Assembly: GCA_016471375.1 (NCBI GenBank)
Contig: WGLZ01000074.1
Coordinates: 1-64,000, forward strand
Reading direction: 5' to 3'
Source of the DNA: Cyanobacteria bacterium RI_101
GTDB lineage: Bacteria > Cyanobacteriota > Cyanobacteriia > Cyanobacteriales > Microcystaceae
DNA length: 64,000 bases
A program made the position numbers and the translations under genes. The notes under the pieces were generated by a model, which was given only the letters and a program-made list of their open reading frames with translations, was not told where the DNA came from and did not search any database. Every line of letters begins with the position of its first letter. The first letter of the stretch is position 1. Shown here one piece after another: positions 25,504 through 36,671 of the stretch.

Positions 25504-28500
25504 TTATAAAACCACAGTCAGGGCTTGTTCAATTAAATTAACGTGTTCTTCGACGCCATAAAGACGGTAAGCAATGCGATCGATGTCTTGTCTGACGGTT
25601 TTTTGTCGGGCTAGGACGGTTTCTAAATCAGAGCGTCCAATTTCTTGGGCGACCCGTTGTTCAATGACTTCTAGAATTCTGAGATTATCAAAGCGCTCCC
25701 GGTCGTAGCAGTGAACGTCAAGGGCGTTCAAGGCGGCGGCGACTAAGTTTCCCCATTCTTTAGACAATTTTTGTTTACGCCGAAAACCGGAGTCAAATTC
25801 GGTGAGATAAATGAGTTGCGCTAGGAGATAGCGCCGTAGATGGGGAAGTTTAATCCTGACAGTGGCCAATTGAACCCATTGGCGCTCGCCTTCTTTCCAG
25901 TCCTCTTCTTCGGAGATTTCCCCCCACAGTTCAAAGCCGTCGGTTAAGGGTTCTAAACGCAGGGAAAGTAAATGACCCTCCCGGTTTGGCTCGGCGCTGT
26001 GCCAGTCCAGATCAAGGGCGTAATCTCCAGTGAGTCGGCAATAATCGTTTAACGTTACCATCTGATGGGGCAGACCTTGGCTTTTAGCGCGATAGGTCGC
26101 AATCAGTTGGTAGCGAGTCTGCCAAATCTCATGGGCTTCTCGGCTTAGACTAACAAGGGTTTGATAGTCGGGGTTATTTTCGGGATCTTCAAACCAGACA
26201 ATCGGTAGATCGCCCACTTGATTTTCAAAATACTCAAACATTCCTTTGCCGGTTAGTTTACCAATGCCTCCCAGAGCGCGGTAGCGGAACTCTAAAACCT
26301 TTGAGTTTAAGAGAGCGCAGAGGTAATACATATAATTAATATCAGTTGCCTCTCCCTTAATAAAAGCGGCGGTATCACTTTTAAATCCGTATTGTCCAGA
26401 TTCATCGACAAAAAATTTGTTTCCACTGGCTCGACGGGGGAAAATAATCTTGGCTGATTTCATCCCATATCGAGGACGATGCAGATGAAACCATTCATAA
26501 TGGCTGGTTTTATTTTGATAAACGTCTCTCGCTTCTAACTCTAGGCGATTTTCTTGTAAGTAATCCTTAATTTTCTGGGGGAGCGATTGCCATTGGGTTT
26601 GATGACTATAGTATAAAATCTGAGTTTCAGGGGGTTTACAACCGAAGGAGTCAATAGAAGAAGTTGAAACTCGATGTAACCAATAGTCCGCTGGAAAGTG
26701 TTGAGAGAAGTTGCCTTCAAAGATTGAGTCGCGGCCGCTGGTGATTCCCTCAGAATAGTTTACAAGGTCAAGAGATCTAATGCTTCTTCCTGCTTGATCA
26801 ATTTTGTTAAAAAGTGTCGCATAACTTGAAATCTGCCAACGGTCGGCGCTTAACTGATGGTGGTAAATTGAAATTGCCTGAGCGACTTGAGCGGTAAATA
26901 ATTGAGGAGCGCAAGAATTAATATTTTTTATAAATTGATCTAGGGCAATGATTTGATAGGCCCAAAATGAGTCTTGATTTGTGCGCGCCTGCTTCCGCCA
27001 ACCGATAATAGCGGTGGCGATGCCGGCGTTAAAGACTCGATGACCGAGAAAGTCAATAATGCCGGTAATTTGGGTATTTTGGCTCAAGAAGCCCCGTAGT
27101 TTAGCGGATTTATCTCCCTGAATAAAGGCGCGGGAGACAATAAAACTGAGATCGCCTCCCGTTTTCAGCAGGTCGTAACCCCGCCGGAAAAAGTAAAATA
27201 AAATGTCCGTTTTATCGGTGTAAATATCGCCATAGGCAAACTTTAACCACTTCAACTCAGCGGCGCCGCGGCCAAAGGTGGCGTCCACATTAAAATAGGG
27301 CGGGTTGCCGATAATGACAGTAAATCCCTGCTCCGACTTGGGTAAACGGGGATCGAAAATCTGGGGAAATTCCACCGCCCAATTAAAGGGGCGCTTAACC
27401 ATTACCTCAGTTACTGCCATTGTTAAGGTCATTAACTCTGATTGAACCCGCGCTAACTCCTGACTCGTCCAATCCGGCAGATTTTTCCGGCGCCATGGCT
27501 CTAAATCCTCCCCAGAAACCGCTCCGGTTAAAAAGAGACGGAGTGAGTCCAGCGCCTTGGCGGTAGGTTCTGGCTTCTGGAGTAAACGGATGACGGACAA
27601 CAAACTTTCATCGCTGGCAAAAAAGCCCGTTAAACTGGGCGTAATCTCTTGATTCATTTCCCCCATTAATCGCGTTAATCTCTCGACTGCGTTATTCCGC
27701 TCCTTCTCGCTCAACTGATGATCCCGGGCCTGTCGCGCTAAATCCGCCGCCAACGCTAGAGAGTTGGCAAACTCGCCTAAATCCCTCGGCGCCGAAATTA
27801 AGCTATCTCCAGCGCGAATATTTAAAGTCAAAGCCGGTAAATGGGAATATAAAGCTCCGTTCCGTTTGCCATACTCCCCCGGACGGGAACGCAATAATTT
27901 TGTCCACAGGGATAGTTTGGCTAATAAAACCGCCTGGGGATCTCGATCCACGCCATGTAACATTTGGACTAAGATCTGCTCTTCAGGATTCACCAAAGAT
28001 TGCACCGGCACATGATTAAATAAATCAAGATTTGGCGGCAGTTTGATCTGCTGACAAGCCCGATTATAACGATTGACCTCTCGAATCAGATAGTCAAAAG
28101 CGCCGAGCAGAAACGACCCTGAGCCACAAGCTGGATCAAGAATTTTAAGGTCAAACAGAGAACAAACTATGTCGTAGGCGTCCTGAAAATGGCCCGCCTC
28201 TAAACTGGCAATGGCCCGATCGACAATCGGTTTAACCCACGGCTCTAGGGTCTGCTGAACAATGCACTTAACAATATAGTCCGGCGTGTAAAAAATGCCC
28301 TCCTGCTTCCGGGTCTGCTGATTTTCGACTATCCTCACGCCTTCCTGGGTTAGGGTGAGTTGATGGGCGAGAAATTGCTCGTAGGCTGTCCCTAAAATAT
28401 CCTGGGTTAAGGTCGTAAAATCGTAGTTATAGAGAGACCGATATTGGGTTAAAGTTCCGGTGAGCGCGTATAAAATTCCTTCCTTAGGAACCGTGTTTAA

Positions 28501-29403
28501 AAGAATAATCGGCTCTAAATAGTCTGCTTCAATCATTAAATCGTCAACCCAGGAAGCTTGAAAAAGCTCTGTGTTATACCCGACCCAGGTATGCCGAAAA
28601 ATCCGCCTTAAATCCTCCATAAAAGGAAAATCAGGAAAATTTTGTTGCCAACTATAATAGACCCTTCCTAAATAATTAAAGGGCATATCTCGACTAAAGC
28701 TCTCCAACAGTCGAATCAAGAGGAAACGGTTCAGGATCACCTGAGCGCCTTCTCGAATCCGTTCAAAACTCAAGTCAGGCTGGGAATGGTAAATGCCGTT
28801 GGCTAGGATCAATCGCCAGATTTTTAAGTCTCCTAAAAAACGAGAGCCTAACTCTTCTCGGTGTTTTTCTTGATAAAAAGCCTCTAAGCGATTCCCCGGT
28901 AAATTTCGGCGCTCGAAACAATCGTAGAAACGACTCGCTAGATCTCGATTTTGTCGCAAGTCTTCCAGGGTAAAAGACCAGAAGGGTTGACGATCTTGAA
29001 GTCGGAGAATATGCCATTCTCGAAAATTGGTCAACACCAGCCACAAAACCGGCTCCTGGGTGCCGATGTCCAAACTATAGTCCCGCAGATAGCCCAAAAC
29101 CTGACCCTGATACTTCTCCCAAAGATTTTTTTCCCAGAGGCTCTTAGCTTCTACCATCAACCGGGGGTGTTTGCCTGCTTCAGCCCGTAGAAGATAATCC
29201 ACCCAGGTCGTAGCGCCGACAAGACTACGAATCGCCCCTTCTAGGGTGCGATATTCCGGCCCGTAGCCGAGAGCGTCCAACAAGGGTTCCAAGAGTCGGT
29301 CTTTGGTATTTTCTTCTCCCTTGCCCTGACGCGGCGCCGTTAGTAAGCCCTCCGCGACGGCGCTTAAGTCTTGAAGAGCGGCGCTAAAGTTTTCCATGCT
29401 CAT
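25504..29403 (-). CDS. Type IIG restriction-modification enzyme (Eco57I-like, single polypeptide)
   Basis: Of 1299 residues, the N-terminal nuclease shows the PD-(D/E)xK pattern Asp69...Glu85-x-Lys87 (VDYLL...MVEAKS). A gamma-class amino-methyltransferase follows, with SAM motif LDPACGSGSFLLGAF and catalytic NPPY (IGNPPYFNV). A C-terminal specificity-type region (LNDYCRLTGDY...) ends the protein. Both activities thus sit on one chain, as in type IIG systems. It lies between rpmF and the psaB terminator with no partner gene, which suggests acquisition. The recognition site cannot be read. Confidence 0.9.
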   Translation of the reverse strand: MSMENFSAALQDLSAVAEGLLTAPRQGKGEENTKDRLLEPLLDALGYGPEYRTLEGAIRSLVGATTWVDYLLRAEAGKHPRLMVEAKSLWEKNLWEKYQGQVLGYLRDYSLDIGTQEPVLWLVLTNFREWHILRLQDRQPFWSFTLEDLRQNRDLASRFYDCFERRNLPGNRLEAFYQEKHREELGSRFLGDLKIWRLILANGIYHSQPDLSFERIREGAQVILNRFLLIRLLESFSRDMPFNYLGRVYYSWQQNFPDFPFMEDLRRIFRHTWVGYNTELFQASWVDDLMIEADYLEPIILLNTVPKEGILYALTGTLTQYRSLYNYDFTTLTQDILGTAYEQFLAHQLTLTQEGVRIVENQQTRKQEGIFYTPDYIVKCIVQQTLEPWVKPIVDRAIASLEAGHFQDAYDIVCSLFDLKILDPACGSGSFLLGAFDYLIREVNRYNRACQQIKLPPNLDLFNHVPVQSLVNPEEQILVQMLHGVDRDPQAVLLAKLSLWTKLLRSRPGEYGKRNGALYSHLPALTLNIRAGDSLISAPRDLGEFANSLALAADLARQARDHQLSEKERNNAVERLTRLMGEMNQEITPSLTGFFASDESLLSVIRLLQKPEPTAKALDSLRLFLTGAVSGEDLEPWRRKNLPDWTSQELARVQSELMTLTMAVTEVMVKRPFNWAVEFPQIFDPRLPKSEQGFTVIIGNPPYFNVDATFGRGAAELKWLKFAYGDIYTDKTDILFYFFRRGYDLLKTGGDLSFIVSRAFIQGDKSAKLRGFLSQNTQITGIIDFLGHRVFNAGIATAIIGWRKQARTNQDSFWAYQIIALDQFIKNINSCAPQLFTAQVAQAISIYHHQLSADRWQISSYATLFNKIDQAGRSIRSLDLVNYSEGITSGRDSIFEGNFSQHFPADYWLHRVSTSSIDSFGCKPPETQILYYSHQTQWQSLPQKIKDYLQENRLELEARDVYQNKTSHYEWFHLHRPRYGMKSAKIIFPRRASGNKFFVDESGQYGFKSDTAAFIKGEATDINYMYYLCALLNSKVLEFRYRALGGIGKLTGKGMFEYFENQVGDLPIVWFEDPENNPDYQTLVSLSREAHEIWQTRYQLIATYRAKSQGLPHQMVTLNDYCRLTGDYALDLDWHSAEPNREGHLLSLRLEPLTDGFELWGEISEEEDWKEGERQWVQLATVRIKLPHLRRYLLAQLIYLTEFDSGFRRKQKLSKEWGNLVAAALNALDVHCYDRERFDNLRILEVIEQRVAQEIGRSDLETVLARQKTVRQDIDRIAYRLYGVEEHVNLIEQALTVVL

Positions 29404-29468
29404 AGACGAGTCTAAATACCTGGCTCAAAGTCAAAGTTATCTTTGCCTTATCTTATCCGTAAATCACA

Positions 29469-29495
29469 AATCCCCCGCCGCAAAGGCAGGGGATT
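29469..29495 (-). terminator. Intrinsic terminator after psaB
   Basis: An inverted repeat AATCCCCCGCC/GGCAGGGGATT with a 5-base loop lies 29-55 bp past the psaB stop. T-rich sequence follows on both strands, so it could also act on a rightward transcript. Confidence 0.75.
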
Positions 29496-29523
29496 CTTTT
29501 TAAAACCTAACTTTGATTAGGCT

Positions 29524-31719
29524 TTAGCCGAACTTGCCGGCGGTGGAGGCAATCAAGAAGGCCGCGTAGGTGAGGATGTAACCCACAGTGAAGTGAGCCA
29601 GACCCACCACCCGAGCTTGGACGATGGACAGCGCCACCGGTTTGTCTTTCCAACGCACCAGGTTAGCGAGGGGAGTCCGTTCGTGGGCCCAAACGATGGT
29701 TTCGATCAACTCTTGCCAGTAACCCCGCCAGGAGATGAGGAACATAAAGCCCGTCGCCCAGACCAGGTGTCCGAACAGGAACATCCAAGCCCAAACGGAG
29801 AGGTTGTTCACGCCGTAGGGGTTGTAGCCGTTGATCAACTGAGCGGAGTTGGCCCAGAGGTAATCCCGGAACCAGCCCATCAGGTAGGTGGAGTTTTCGT
29901 TGAACTGAGCCACGTTGCCGCTCCAGACGCCCAGATGTTTCCAGTGCCAGTAGAAAGTCAACCAGCCGAGGGTGTTGAGCATCCAGAACATGGCGAGGTA
30001 GAAGGAATCCCAAGCGGAGATATCGCAGGTGCCGCCGCGGCCGGGGCCGTCGCAGGGGAAAGCGTAGCCGAAGTCCTTCTTATCGGGCATCAGTTTGGAG
30101 CCGCGGGCGTCCAGGGCGCCTTTCACCAGGATCAACACCGTGGTGTGCAATCCGAGGGCGATGGCGTGGTGAACGAGGAAATCGCCGGGGCCGATGGGCA
30201 GGAACAGAGAGTTCGCGCCGCTGTTGATGGCGTCGAGCCAACCGGGCAACCAGGCGGCGCCGGTGGTGGAGGCGATGCTATCGGGGTTGGAGAGCAGAAC
30301 GTCGAAGCCGTAGAGGGCTTTGCCGGAAGCGGCTTGAATCCACTGGGCGAAGACCGGCTCGATCAGGATTTGTTTTTCGGGGGTGCCGAAGGCGACCACC
30401 ACGTCGTTGTGGACGTAGAGACCGAGGGTGTGGAAACCGAGGAAGAGGGAAACCCAGCTCAGGTGAGAGATGAGGGCTTCTTTGTGATCCAGCATCCGGG
30501 CCAAAACGTTGTTTTTGTTGGCGACCGGATCGTAGTCCCGCACGAAGAAGATCGCGCCGTGGGCGAAGGCCCCGACCATCAGGAACCCAGCGATGTACTG
30601 GTGATGGGTGTAAAGCGCCGCCTGGGTGGTGTAGTCCTTAGCGATGAAGGCGTAGGACGGCAGGGAATACATGTGCTGGGCCACCAGGGAGGTGATCACC
30701 CCAAGGGACGCCAGCGCCAAACCCAACTGGAAGTGGAGGGAGTTGTTGATGGTGTCGTAGAGGTTGGTGTGACCGGCGCCGGTGAGGGGGCCTTTGTGGG
30801 CGTTGAGGATTTCCTTGATGCTGTGGCCGATGCCCCAGTTCGTCCGGTACATGTGACCGGCGATGATGAAGATCACCGCGATGGCCAGATGGTGGTGGGC
30901 GATGTCCGTCAACCAGAGGGACTCGGTTTGGGGATGGAAGCCGCCGAGGAAGGTCAAAATCGCCGTGCCGGCGCCCTGGGAAGTGCCAAAGATGTGACCG
31001 GCGGTGTCGGGATTTTCCGCGTAGACGCCCCAGTTGCCGGTGAAGAAGGGCAGTAAGCCCGCCGGGTGGGGAGGGGTGGACAGGAAGTTATCCCAACCCA
31101 CGTGCTGACCCCGAGCTTCGGGGATGGCGACGTGAACCAAGTGACCGGCCCAAGCCAGGGAGCTAACTCCAAACAACCCCGCCAGGTGGTGGTTCAAGCG
31201 GGATTCCGCGTTTTTGAACCAAGCCAAGCTGGGACGGAATTTGGGTTGGAGGTGGAGCCAACCGGCAAAGAGGAACAGCGCCGAGAGGATCAAGAGGAAG
31301 ATAGATCCTTGGTAGAGTTCCCCGTTGGTGGTCATGCCAATGGTGTAGAACCAGTGGTAAACCCCGGAGTAGGCGATGTTGACCGGGTTGGAAGCGCCGG
31401 CTTGGGTAAAGGCGTTAAGGGCGCCTTCGCCAAAGTGGGGATCCCAGATCGCGTGGGCGATGGGGCGGGTGTTGAGGGGATCTTTAATCCACTGCTCAAA
31501 GTTGCCCTGCCACGCCACGTGGAAGAGAGTGCCGGAAGTCCACAGGAAGATGATGGCGATGTGGCCAAAGTGGGAGGCGAAGATCTTTTGGTAAAGATTC
31601 TCCTCCGTCATCCCGTCGTGGGTTTCAAAGTCGTGAGCCGTCGCAATCCCGTACCAAATACGCCGCGTAGTGGGGTCTTGGGCGAGATCCTGGCTAAATT
31701 TAGGAAATTTAGTTGCCAT
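29524..31719 (-). CDS. psaB: Photosystem I P700 chlorophyll a apoprotein A2
   Basis: This is the PSI core subunit that with PsaA binds P700, the A0/A1 cofactors and the Fx cluster. The start is ATG 31719 ([20 protein letters not shown]), the conserved PsaB N-terminus; the frame extends 22 codons further but without family similarity. It has 731 residues with eleven membrane helices. The Fx cysteine loop [12 protein letters not shown] is present. It lies 183 bp downstream of psaA in the same direction, the usual psaAB operon. Confidence 0.99.
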   Translation of the reverse strand: MATKFPKFSQDLAQDPTTRRIWYGIATAHDFETHDGMTEENLYQKIFASHFGHIAIIFLWTSGTLFHVAWQGNFEQWIKDPLNTRPIAHAIWDPHFGEGALNAFTQAGASNPVNIAYSGVYHWFYTIGMTTNGELYQGSIFLLILSALFLFAGWLHLQPKFRPSLAWFKNAESRLNHHLAGLFGVSSLAWAGHLVHVAIPEARGQHVGWDNFLSTPPHPAGLLPFFTGNWGVYAENPDTAGHIFGTSQGAGTAILTFLGGFHPQTESLWLTDIAHHHLAIAVIFIIAGHMYRTNWGIGHSIKEILNAHKGPLTGAGHTNLYDTINNSLHFQLGLALASLGVITSLVAQHMYSLPSYAFIAKDYTTQAALYTHHQYIAGFLMVGAFAHGAIFFVRDYDPVANKNNVLARMLDHKEALISHLSWVSLFLGFHTLGLYVHNDVVVAFGTPEKQILIEPVFAQWIQAASGKALYGFDVLLSNPDSIASTTGAAWLPGWLDAINSGANSLFLPIGPGDFLVHHAIALGLHTTVLILVKGALDARGSKLMPDKKDFGYAFPCDGPGRGGTCDISAWDSFYLAMFWMLNTLGWLTFYWHWKHLGVWSGNVAQFNENSTYLMGWFRDYLWANSAQLINGYNPYGVNNLSVWAWMFLFGHLVWATGFMFLISWRGYWQELIETIVWAHERTPLANLVRWKDKPVALSIVQARVVGLAHFTVGYILTYAAFLIASTAGKFG

Positions 31720-31902
31720 AGCTTTTTCGGAAATTCTCCTCGTTAAGCAAGCAGAATGAGGCGGACGCCGAGGGGCGTTACTCATTTCCGGTGGTTAAAC
31801 CAAGGGTAACGGAGAGTTACCTTGGCGAAAATTAAGCAAAGCGTTTTTTAATCAGGACGCTTAAAACCTAGGCCGGGAGCGGAACCCCCGACCCAGGGCA
31901 GT

Positions 31903-34158
31903 CTAGCCAATGGAGAGACTGCGGGCGAGGAAGAACGCCCAAGTGGTGACGATACCCCCGAGGAGGTAGTGGGCGACGCCCACGGCGCGACCTTGAATGA
32001 TGCTCAGGGCGCGGGGTTGGATCGCCGGAGCGACGTTGAGTTTGTTGTGGGCCCAGACGATGGACTCAATCAACTCTTGCCAGTAACCCCGTCCACTGAA
32101 GAGGAACATGAGGCTAAAGGCGAAGACAAAGTGACCGGCGAGGAACATGATCCCGTAGGCCGACAGCGCCGAGCCGTAGGAGTTGATCACGTTAGCCGCT
32201 TGGGCCCAGAGGAAGTCCCGCAACCAACCGTTGATGGTGATGGCGCTTTGGGCGAAGTTGCCTAAGGTCACGTGGGTGACGGTGCCGTCCGGCGCCACGG
32301 TGCCCCAGACATCGGATTGCATCTTCCAACTGAAGTGGAAAATAACCACCGAGAGGGAGTTGTACATCCAGAACAGACCGAGGAACACGTGATCCCAACC
32401 GGACACTTGGCAAGTGCCGCCCCGACCGGGGCCATCGCAGGGGAAGCGGAAGCCGAGATTGGCTTTATCGGGAATCAGGCGGGAGCTACGGGCGTAGAGC
32501 ACGCCTTTGAGGAGGATCAGCGCCGTCACGTGGATGGTGAAGGCGTGGATGTGGTGCACCATGAAGTCCGCCGTGCCCAAGGTGATGGGCATCATGGCCA
32601 CTTTGCCGGCCACGGCGAGGGTTTCGCCGCCGAAGGCGTAGCTAGCGGTGGCGAGCGCGTGGGGCGCCGTGCCGCCGGGAGCCAGGGTGTGGATATTTTG
32701 GATCCACTGGGCAAAGATGGGCTGAAGTTGAATGGCGGAGTCGGAGAACATATCCTGGGGACGACCCAGGGCCCGCATGGTGTCGTTGTGGATGTAGAGA
32801 CCGAAGCTATGGAAGCCGAGGAAAATACAAACCCAGTTCAGATGGGAAATAATAGCGTCCCGGTGACGGAGCATCCGATCCAGAAGGTTGTTGACATTCT
32901 TGGCCGGATCGTAGTCCCGCACCATAAAGATGGCCGCGTGGGCGCCGGCGCCGACGATCAAGAACCCGCCAATCCACATGTGATGGGTAAACAGGGACAA
33001 CTGGGTCGCGTAGTCAATCGCCTGATAGGGATAGGGGGGCATGGCGTACATGTGTTGCGCCACGATGATGGTCAGGGAGCCGAGGAGCGCCAGGTTAATG
33101 GCCAACTGAGCGTGCCAGGAGGTGGTCAGGATTTCGTAGAGTCCTTTGTGACCTTCCCCGGTGAAGGGGCCCTTGTGGGCTTCGAGGATTTCCTTCATGC
33201 TGTGGCCGATGCCCCAGTTCGTCCGGTACATGTGACCGGCGATGATGAAGAGAACCGCGATAGCCAGGTGGTGATGGGCCACATCCGTCAGCCAGAGGCT
33301 CCCGGTGACCGGGTTCAGACCGCCTTTAAAGGTCAGGAAGTCCGAATACGCGCCCCAATTTAAGGTAAAGAAGGGGGTGAGACCCTGGGCGAAGCTGGGG
33401 AAGAATTCCGCCATCCGGCCGGCGTCGAGGACGTACTCCTGGGGCAGGGGAATGTCTTTCGGGGCGATGCCCGCGTCCAACATTTGGTTCACCGGCAGGG
33501 AGACGTGGATCAGGTGACCCGTCCAAGCCAAGGAACCGAGGCCCAGCAGACCGGCGAGGTGGTGGTTCATCATGGACTCCACGTTTTGGAACCACTCCAA
33601 TTTGGGGGCTTTAACGTGGTAGTGGAACCAACCGGCGAACAGCATCAGGCCGGCCATCACCAGACCGCCGATGGCGGTGCAGTAGAGCTGGTAGCTGTCG
33701 GTAAAACCGGCGGCCCGCCAGAGATAGAAGAGACCGGAGGTAATTTGGATACCGTGGAAACCGCCGCCCACATCCCCGTTGAGGATGCCTTGACCCACGA
33801 TGGGCCAAACCACCTGGGCGCTGGGTTTAATGTGGGTGGGGTCGGCGAGCCAACCTTCATAGTTAGAGAACTTGGCTCCGTGGAAGTACATTCCGCTGAG
33901 CCAAACAAAAATCACCGCGAGGTGCCCGAAGTGGGCGCTGAAGATCTTGCGGGAAACATCTTCTAAATCGCTGGTTTGACTATCGAAATCATGGGCGTCG
34001 GCGTGGAGGTTCCAAATCCAGGTGGTGGTTTTGGGACCTCTAGCCAAGGCGCGGTCAAAGTGGCCAGGCTTGCCCCATTTCTCAAAGGAAGTCGGGACAG
34101 GATTGGTATCAACCGTCACTTTGGCTTTCGCCTCTCTTTCGGGAGGACTAATTGTCAT
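31903..34158 (-). CDS. psaA: Photosystem I P700 chlorophyll a apoprotein A1
   Basis: This is the PSI core subunit pairing with PsaB. I choose ATG 34158 ([20 protein letters not shown]), which has GAGGAG about 9 bases upstream and the family N-terminus; a longer frame to 34302 is not supported. It has 751 residues. The Fx ligand loop [12 protein letters not shown] and the many His residues for chlorophyll binding are intact. Transcription continues into psaB. An HLR1 motif about 280 bp upstream suggests RpaB control by light intensity. Confidence 0.99.
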   Translation of the reverse strand: MTISPPEREAKAKVTVDTNPVPTSFEKWGKPGHFDRALARGPKTTTWIWNLHADAHDFDSQTSDLEDVSRKIFSAHFGHLAVIFVWLSGMYFHGAKFSNYEGWLADPTHIKPSAQVVWPIVGQGILNGDVGGGFHGIQITSGLFYLWRAAGFTDSYQLYCTAIGGLVMAGLMLFAGWFHYHVKAPKLEWFQNVESMMNHHLAGLLGLGSLAWTGHLIHVSLPVNQMLDAGIAPKDIPLPQEYVLDAGRMAEFFPSFAQGLTPFFTLNWGAYSDFLTFKGGLNPVTGSLWLTDVAHHHLAIAVLFIIAGHMYRTNWGIGHSMKEILEAHKGPFTGEGHKGLYEILTTSWHAQLAINLALLGSLTIIVAQHMYAMPPYPYQAIDYATQLSLFTHHMWIGGFLIVGAGAHAAIFMVRDYDPAKNVNNLLDRMLRHRDAIISHLNWVCIFLGFHSFGLYIHNDTMRALGRPQDMFSDSAIQLQPIFAQWIQNIHTLAPGGTAPHALATASYAFGGETLAVAGKVAMMPITLGTADFMVHHIHAFTIHVTALILLKGVLYARSSRLIPDKANLGFRFPCDGPGRGGTCQVSGWDHVFLGLFWMYNSLSVVIFHFSWKMQSDVWGTVAPDGTVTHVTLGNFAQSAITINGWLRDFLWAQAANVINSYGSALSAYGIMFLAGHFVFAFSLMFLFSGRGYWQELIESIVWAHNKLNVAPAIQPRALSIIQGRAVGVAHYLLGGIVTTWAFFLARSLSIG

Positions 34159-34817
34159 GAGGGTGCTCCTCTCTCGACAATGAACTTTAAGGGTTTCGTA
34201 TTGTGGATAGTGTAATAGAGGAAAGGCAAAAGGGGAATTTTTTGCTCTCCGGTAAGAAGCGACAAGGGCTAAACCGGCCTCGGGAGGCGGCGCTAGCGTC
34301 AATAGAAGATGATAGGGCTTCTACCCCGATTCTGACTAGGGGCTTAACAATATTTAAAATTTCCCTAACCTAAGCCCCGTCAAGGCTTCCCTTGATCGAC
34401 TCGGCGCCGAAAGTCAAGGAAAATCCACTTTTCTTTACAAAAATTTACATTATCCTTGGGGCGTCGCGCTTCTCCTCGCTAGACAAATCTTGTCCATAGA
34501 ATAAGATCAATCCCGAGTCCGATTCGGCGCCGGAGGTGAAGCGTAAAGAAATGTAACAATGCGTATTAGTGAGTTTTTGTGAGAGGGCGTTTTCATGAAC
34601 TTTTATATCACAAAAATATTATTGCGTTTCTTGTTTGTCCGCTTTGCCGAAGCGACGCCCGGCGCCGAGTCGCCCTCTCTTGCCAGCGACGATAACGATA
34701 TAGCCCTGTCGGCGAGAGACGGTCGAGAACGGTAAAATATCGCCCAGCGGGGAGCTTCGGCGCTCATGGGAGGCTGAATATCGCTATAGTCGTTTTCTGT
34801 AAATCTTTCGTTTTTCT
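34159..34817. promoter_or_regulatory. Divergent psaA / yebC promoter region (659 bp)
   Basis: This spacer contains the HLR1 motif, the A+T-rich stretch AAATGTAACAATGCG near 34550 and a run near 34600-34630 (TATATCACAAAAATATTATTG) that could hold promoter elements. No credible ORF is present. It must serve the leftward psaAB transcript and the rightward yebC gene. Confidence 0.55.
34434..34451 (+). promoter_or_regulatory. HLR1 motif (RpaB binding site) upstream of psaA
   Basis: TTTACAAA-AA-TTTACATT fits the HLR1 consensus, two (G/T)TTACA(T/A)(T/A) repeats separated by two bases. RpaB is known to bind HLR1 at PSI promoters and change their output with light. It lies 276 bp upstream of the psaA start codon, consistent with the long psaA leaders known in cyanobacteria. 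Confidence 0.7.
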
Positions 34818-35591
34818 ATGGCTGGTCATAGCAAATGGGCGAATATCAAGCGCCAAAAAGCGCGGGTAGACGCCAAAAAAGGGAAAACCTTTACCCAACT
34901 GTCTCGGGCGATTATCGTCGCGGCCCGGCAGGGCTTGCCAGACCCGGCGGGCAATTTTCAACTCCGCACCGCTATTGAAAAGGCTAAAGCCGCGGGCATT
35001 CCCAACGAGAATATCGAGCGAGCCATCGCCAAGGGCGCCGGCACCTACGGTAGCGAGGAAAGTCAATACGAAGAAATCCGCTACGAAGGCTACGGCCCCG
35101 GCGGCGTCGCTATCCTCATCGAGGCGCTGACGGACAACCGCAACCGAACGGCGGCGGATCTGCGGGCGGCCCTGAGTAAACGGGGGGGAAATCTGGGGGA
35201 AACGGGATGCGTCAGTTGGATGTTTAGCCAAAAGGGCGTCGTGCGTTTGGAAGGGGAACTGGCGGAAGACGACTTGTTAGAAGCTTCCCTAACCGGCGGC
35301 GCCGATAGTTACGATCTACTTGCGCCGGAGGAGGGGGGCGGCGCCGAGGTCTTCGCTGCGGCGGAAAATTTGGAAACCCTGAGCCAGAGTTTAAAAGAGG
35401 CCGGTTTTAAAGTGGCGGAGAACGAACGGCGCTGGATTCCCGAAAATACTTTGGAAGTTAACGACCCGGAGCAGGCCCAAACCCTCGTCAAGTTAATCGA
35501 AACCTTGGAGGCGCTGGACGACGTCCAGGCGGTGACGGCCAATTTTGAGCTGAGCGAGGCGCTGATAAGTCAGTATCCGGCGCTGACTTAA
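34818..35591 (+). CDS. yebC: YebC/PmpR family regulator or translation factor
   Basis: The N-terminus [23 protein letters not shown] and the block [14 protein letters not shown] are the TACO1/YebC signature. It has 257 residues with the three usual domains. Members were named as DNA-binding regulators; TACO1 and some bacterial members act on ribosomes at proline stretches. The acidic C-terminal half is normal for the family. It is followed closely by a tRNA-Val gene on the opposite strand. Confidence 0.95.
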   Translation: MAGHSKWANIKRQKARVDAKKGKTFTQLSRAIIVAARQGLPDPAGNFQLRTAIEKAKAAGIPNENIERAIAKGAGTYGSEESQYEEIRYEGYGPGGVAILIEALTDNRNRTAADLRAALSKRGGNLGETGCVSWMFSQKGVVRLEGELAEDDLLEASLTGGADSYDLLAPEEGGGAEVFAAAENLETLSQSLKEAGFKVAENERRWIPENTLEVNDPEQAQTLVKLIETLEALDDVQAVTANFELSEALISQYPALT

Positions 35592-35609
35592 GTTTACAGG
35601 GATTAAATA

Positions 35610-35683
35610 TGGACGTAACTGGATTCGAACCAGTGACCCCATCGATGTCAACGATGTACTCTAACCAACTGAGCTATACGTCC
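35610..35683 (-). tRNA. tRNA-Val (anticodon GAC)
   Basis: Read on the minus strand this is a complete 74-nt cloverleaf: acceptor GGACGTA pairing with TACGTCC plus discriminator A, D-loop AGCTCAGTTGGTTAGAGT, anticodon stem CATCG/CGATG around TTGACAT, and T-loop GGTTCGAATCC. The anticodon GAC reads valine GUC/GUU codons. CCA is not encoded. It sits between yebC and aroE. Confidence 0.95.
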
Positions 35684-35750
35684 TTGCAGAGACTCAATAT
35701 AGCATAGCATGGGAAACGTTGGCAATCTTTTTTCTTTTTTTCGGCGCTCC

Positions 35751-36638
35751 ATGACTAGCCTCACCGGCAAAACCCAACTTCTCGGCGTCATCGGTCACCC
35801 CGTCGAGCATTCCCTGTCTCCCCTGATGCAAAACGCGGCGCTGGCGGCGCTGGGTCTGGATTGGGTCTATCTGCCCTTCCCCGTGGCTCCGGGGGAGCTT
35901 GCCGACGCCGTGAAAGGCTTAAAGGTCTTAGGCGTTAAAGGATTCAACGTCACCCTCCCTCATAAACAGGCCGTCATGCCCCTGCTGGCGGAGGTCTCTC
36001 CCTTGGCGCGACAGGTCGGCGCCGTGAATACGGTTCTGCCTTTCGATTCCCAGTGGCGGGGAACCAACACGGACGTGGAGGGCTTTCTCGCTCCCCTATT
36101 AGAGCGGCAAAAAAATTGGGCCCAATGCCGGCCCGTTATTTTAGGCAACGGCGGCGCCGCCCGGGCCGTAGTGGTGGCCCTCGCCCAATTAGGTTGCCCT
36201 ACCATCGCCGCGGTGGGGCGAGATTTGGCTAAGTTGGAAGCTTTTCACCGCGGTTGGCGGGGGTTAGACCTGAGCGCCGCGGTGACGGTTCACCCCTGGG
36301 AACACTTACCTCTACTTCTGCCCCAAACCCGTTTACTGATCAATACCACCCCGGTAGGCATGGCGCCGAAGGGGGACGTCTCTCCCCTGAAATTAGAAGA
36401 ACTTGCGTTTTTGTCGTCCCAGGCTTTAGTTTATGACCTGATCTACACCCCGAGACCCACTCGTTTACTGCGGGAGGCCGAGAGCCTAGGCTTCCCGACT
36501 CAGGACGGATTGGAAATGCTGGCCCGCCAAGGCGCCGCCGCCCTGGGATTATGGTTAAACCGGGAAGAGGTTCCCGTCGCCGTCATGCGTCGGGCGCTAG
36601 AGTCCCATTTTGATCCCCCTCGCCTCTCCGAAGGTTAA
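35751..36638 (+). CDS. aroE: Shikimate dehydrogenase
   Basis: This NADPH enzyme reduces 3-dehydroshikimate in aromatic amino acid synthesis. The substrate site GVIGHPVEHSLSP, GFNVTLPHK and the nucleotide-fold ILGNGGAARAVVVAL are clear. I start at ATG 35751 (MTSLTGKTQLLGVIGHP); the frame extends to 35709 with a low-complexity lead. It has 295 residues. The 3' end overlaps the longest frame of the flippase gene, but a downstream GTG for that gene avoids the overlap. Confidence 0.95.
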   Translation: MTSLTGKTQLLGVIGHPVEHSLSPLMQNAALAALGLDWVYLPFPVAPGELADAVKGLKVLGVKGFNVTLPHKQAVMPLLAEVSPLARQVGAVNTVLPFDSQWRGTNTDVEGFLAPLLERQKNWAQCRPVILGNGGAARAVVVALAQLGCPTIAAVGRDLAKLEAFHRGWRGLDLSAAVTVHPWEHLPLLLPQTRLLINTTPVGMAPKGDVSPLKLEELAFLSSQALVYDLIYTPRPTRLLREAESLGFPTQDGLEMLARQGAAALGLWLNREEVPVAVMRRALESHFDPPRLSEG

Positions 36639-36639
36639 T

Positions 36640-36671
36640 CTGTTTACTGATAACTGTTCACTGATAACTGT
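36640..36671 (+). repeat. GTTATCAGT-type repeat at the aroE / flippase junction
   Basis: CTGTTTACTGATAACTG and TTCACTGATAACTGTGACC form two tandem units of the dispersed family. The second unit supplies the probable GTG start of the flippase gene. Confidence 0.65.

Noticed and set aside
29593-31746. Long plus-strand ORFs opposite psaB (for example 29593-31056) and psaA (32272-33363)
   Set aside because: They are antisense shadows of psaB and psaA, with Gly/Val/His-rich compositions typical of the reversed frame and no family similarity.
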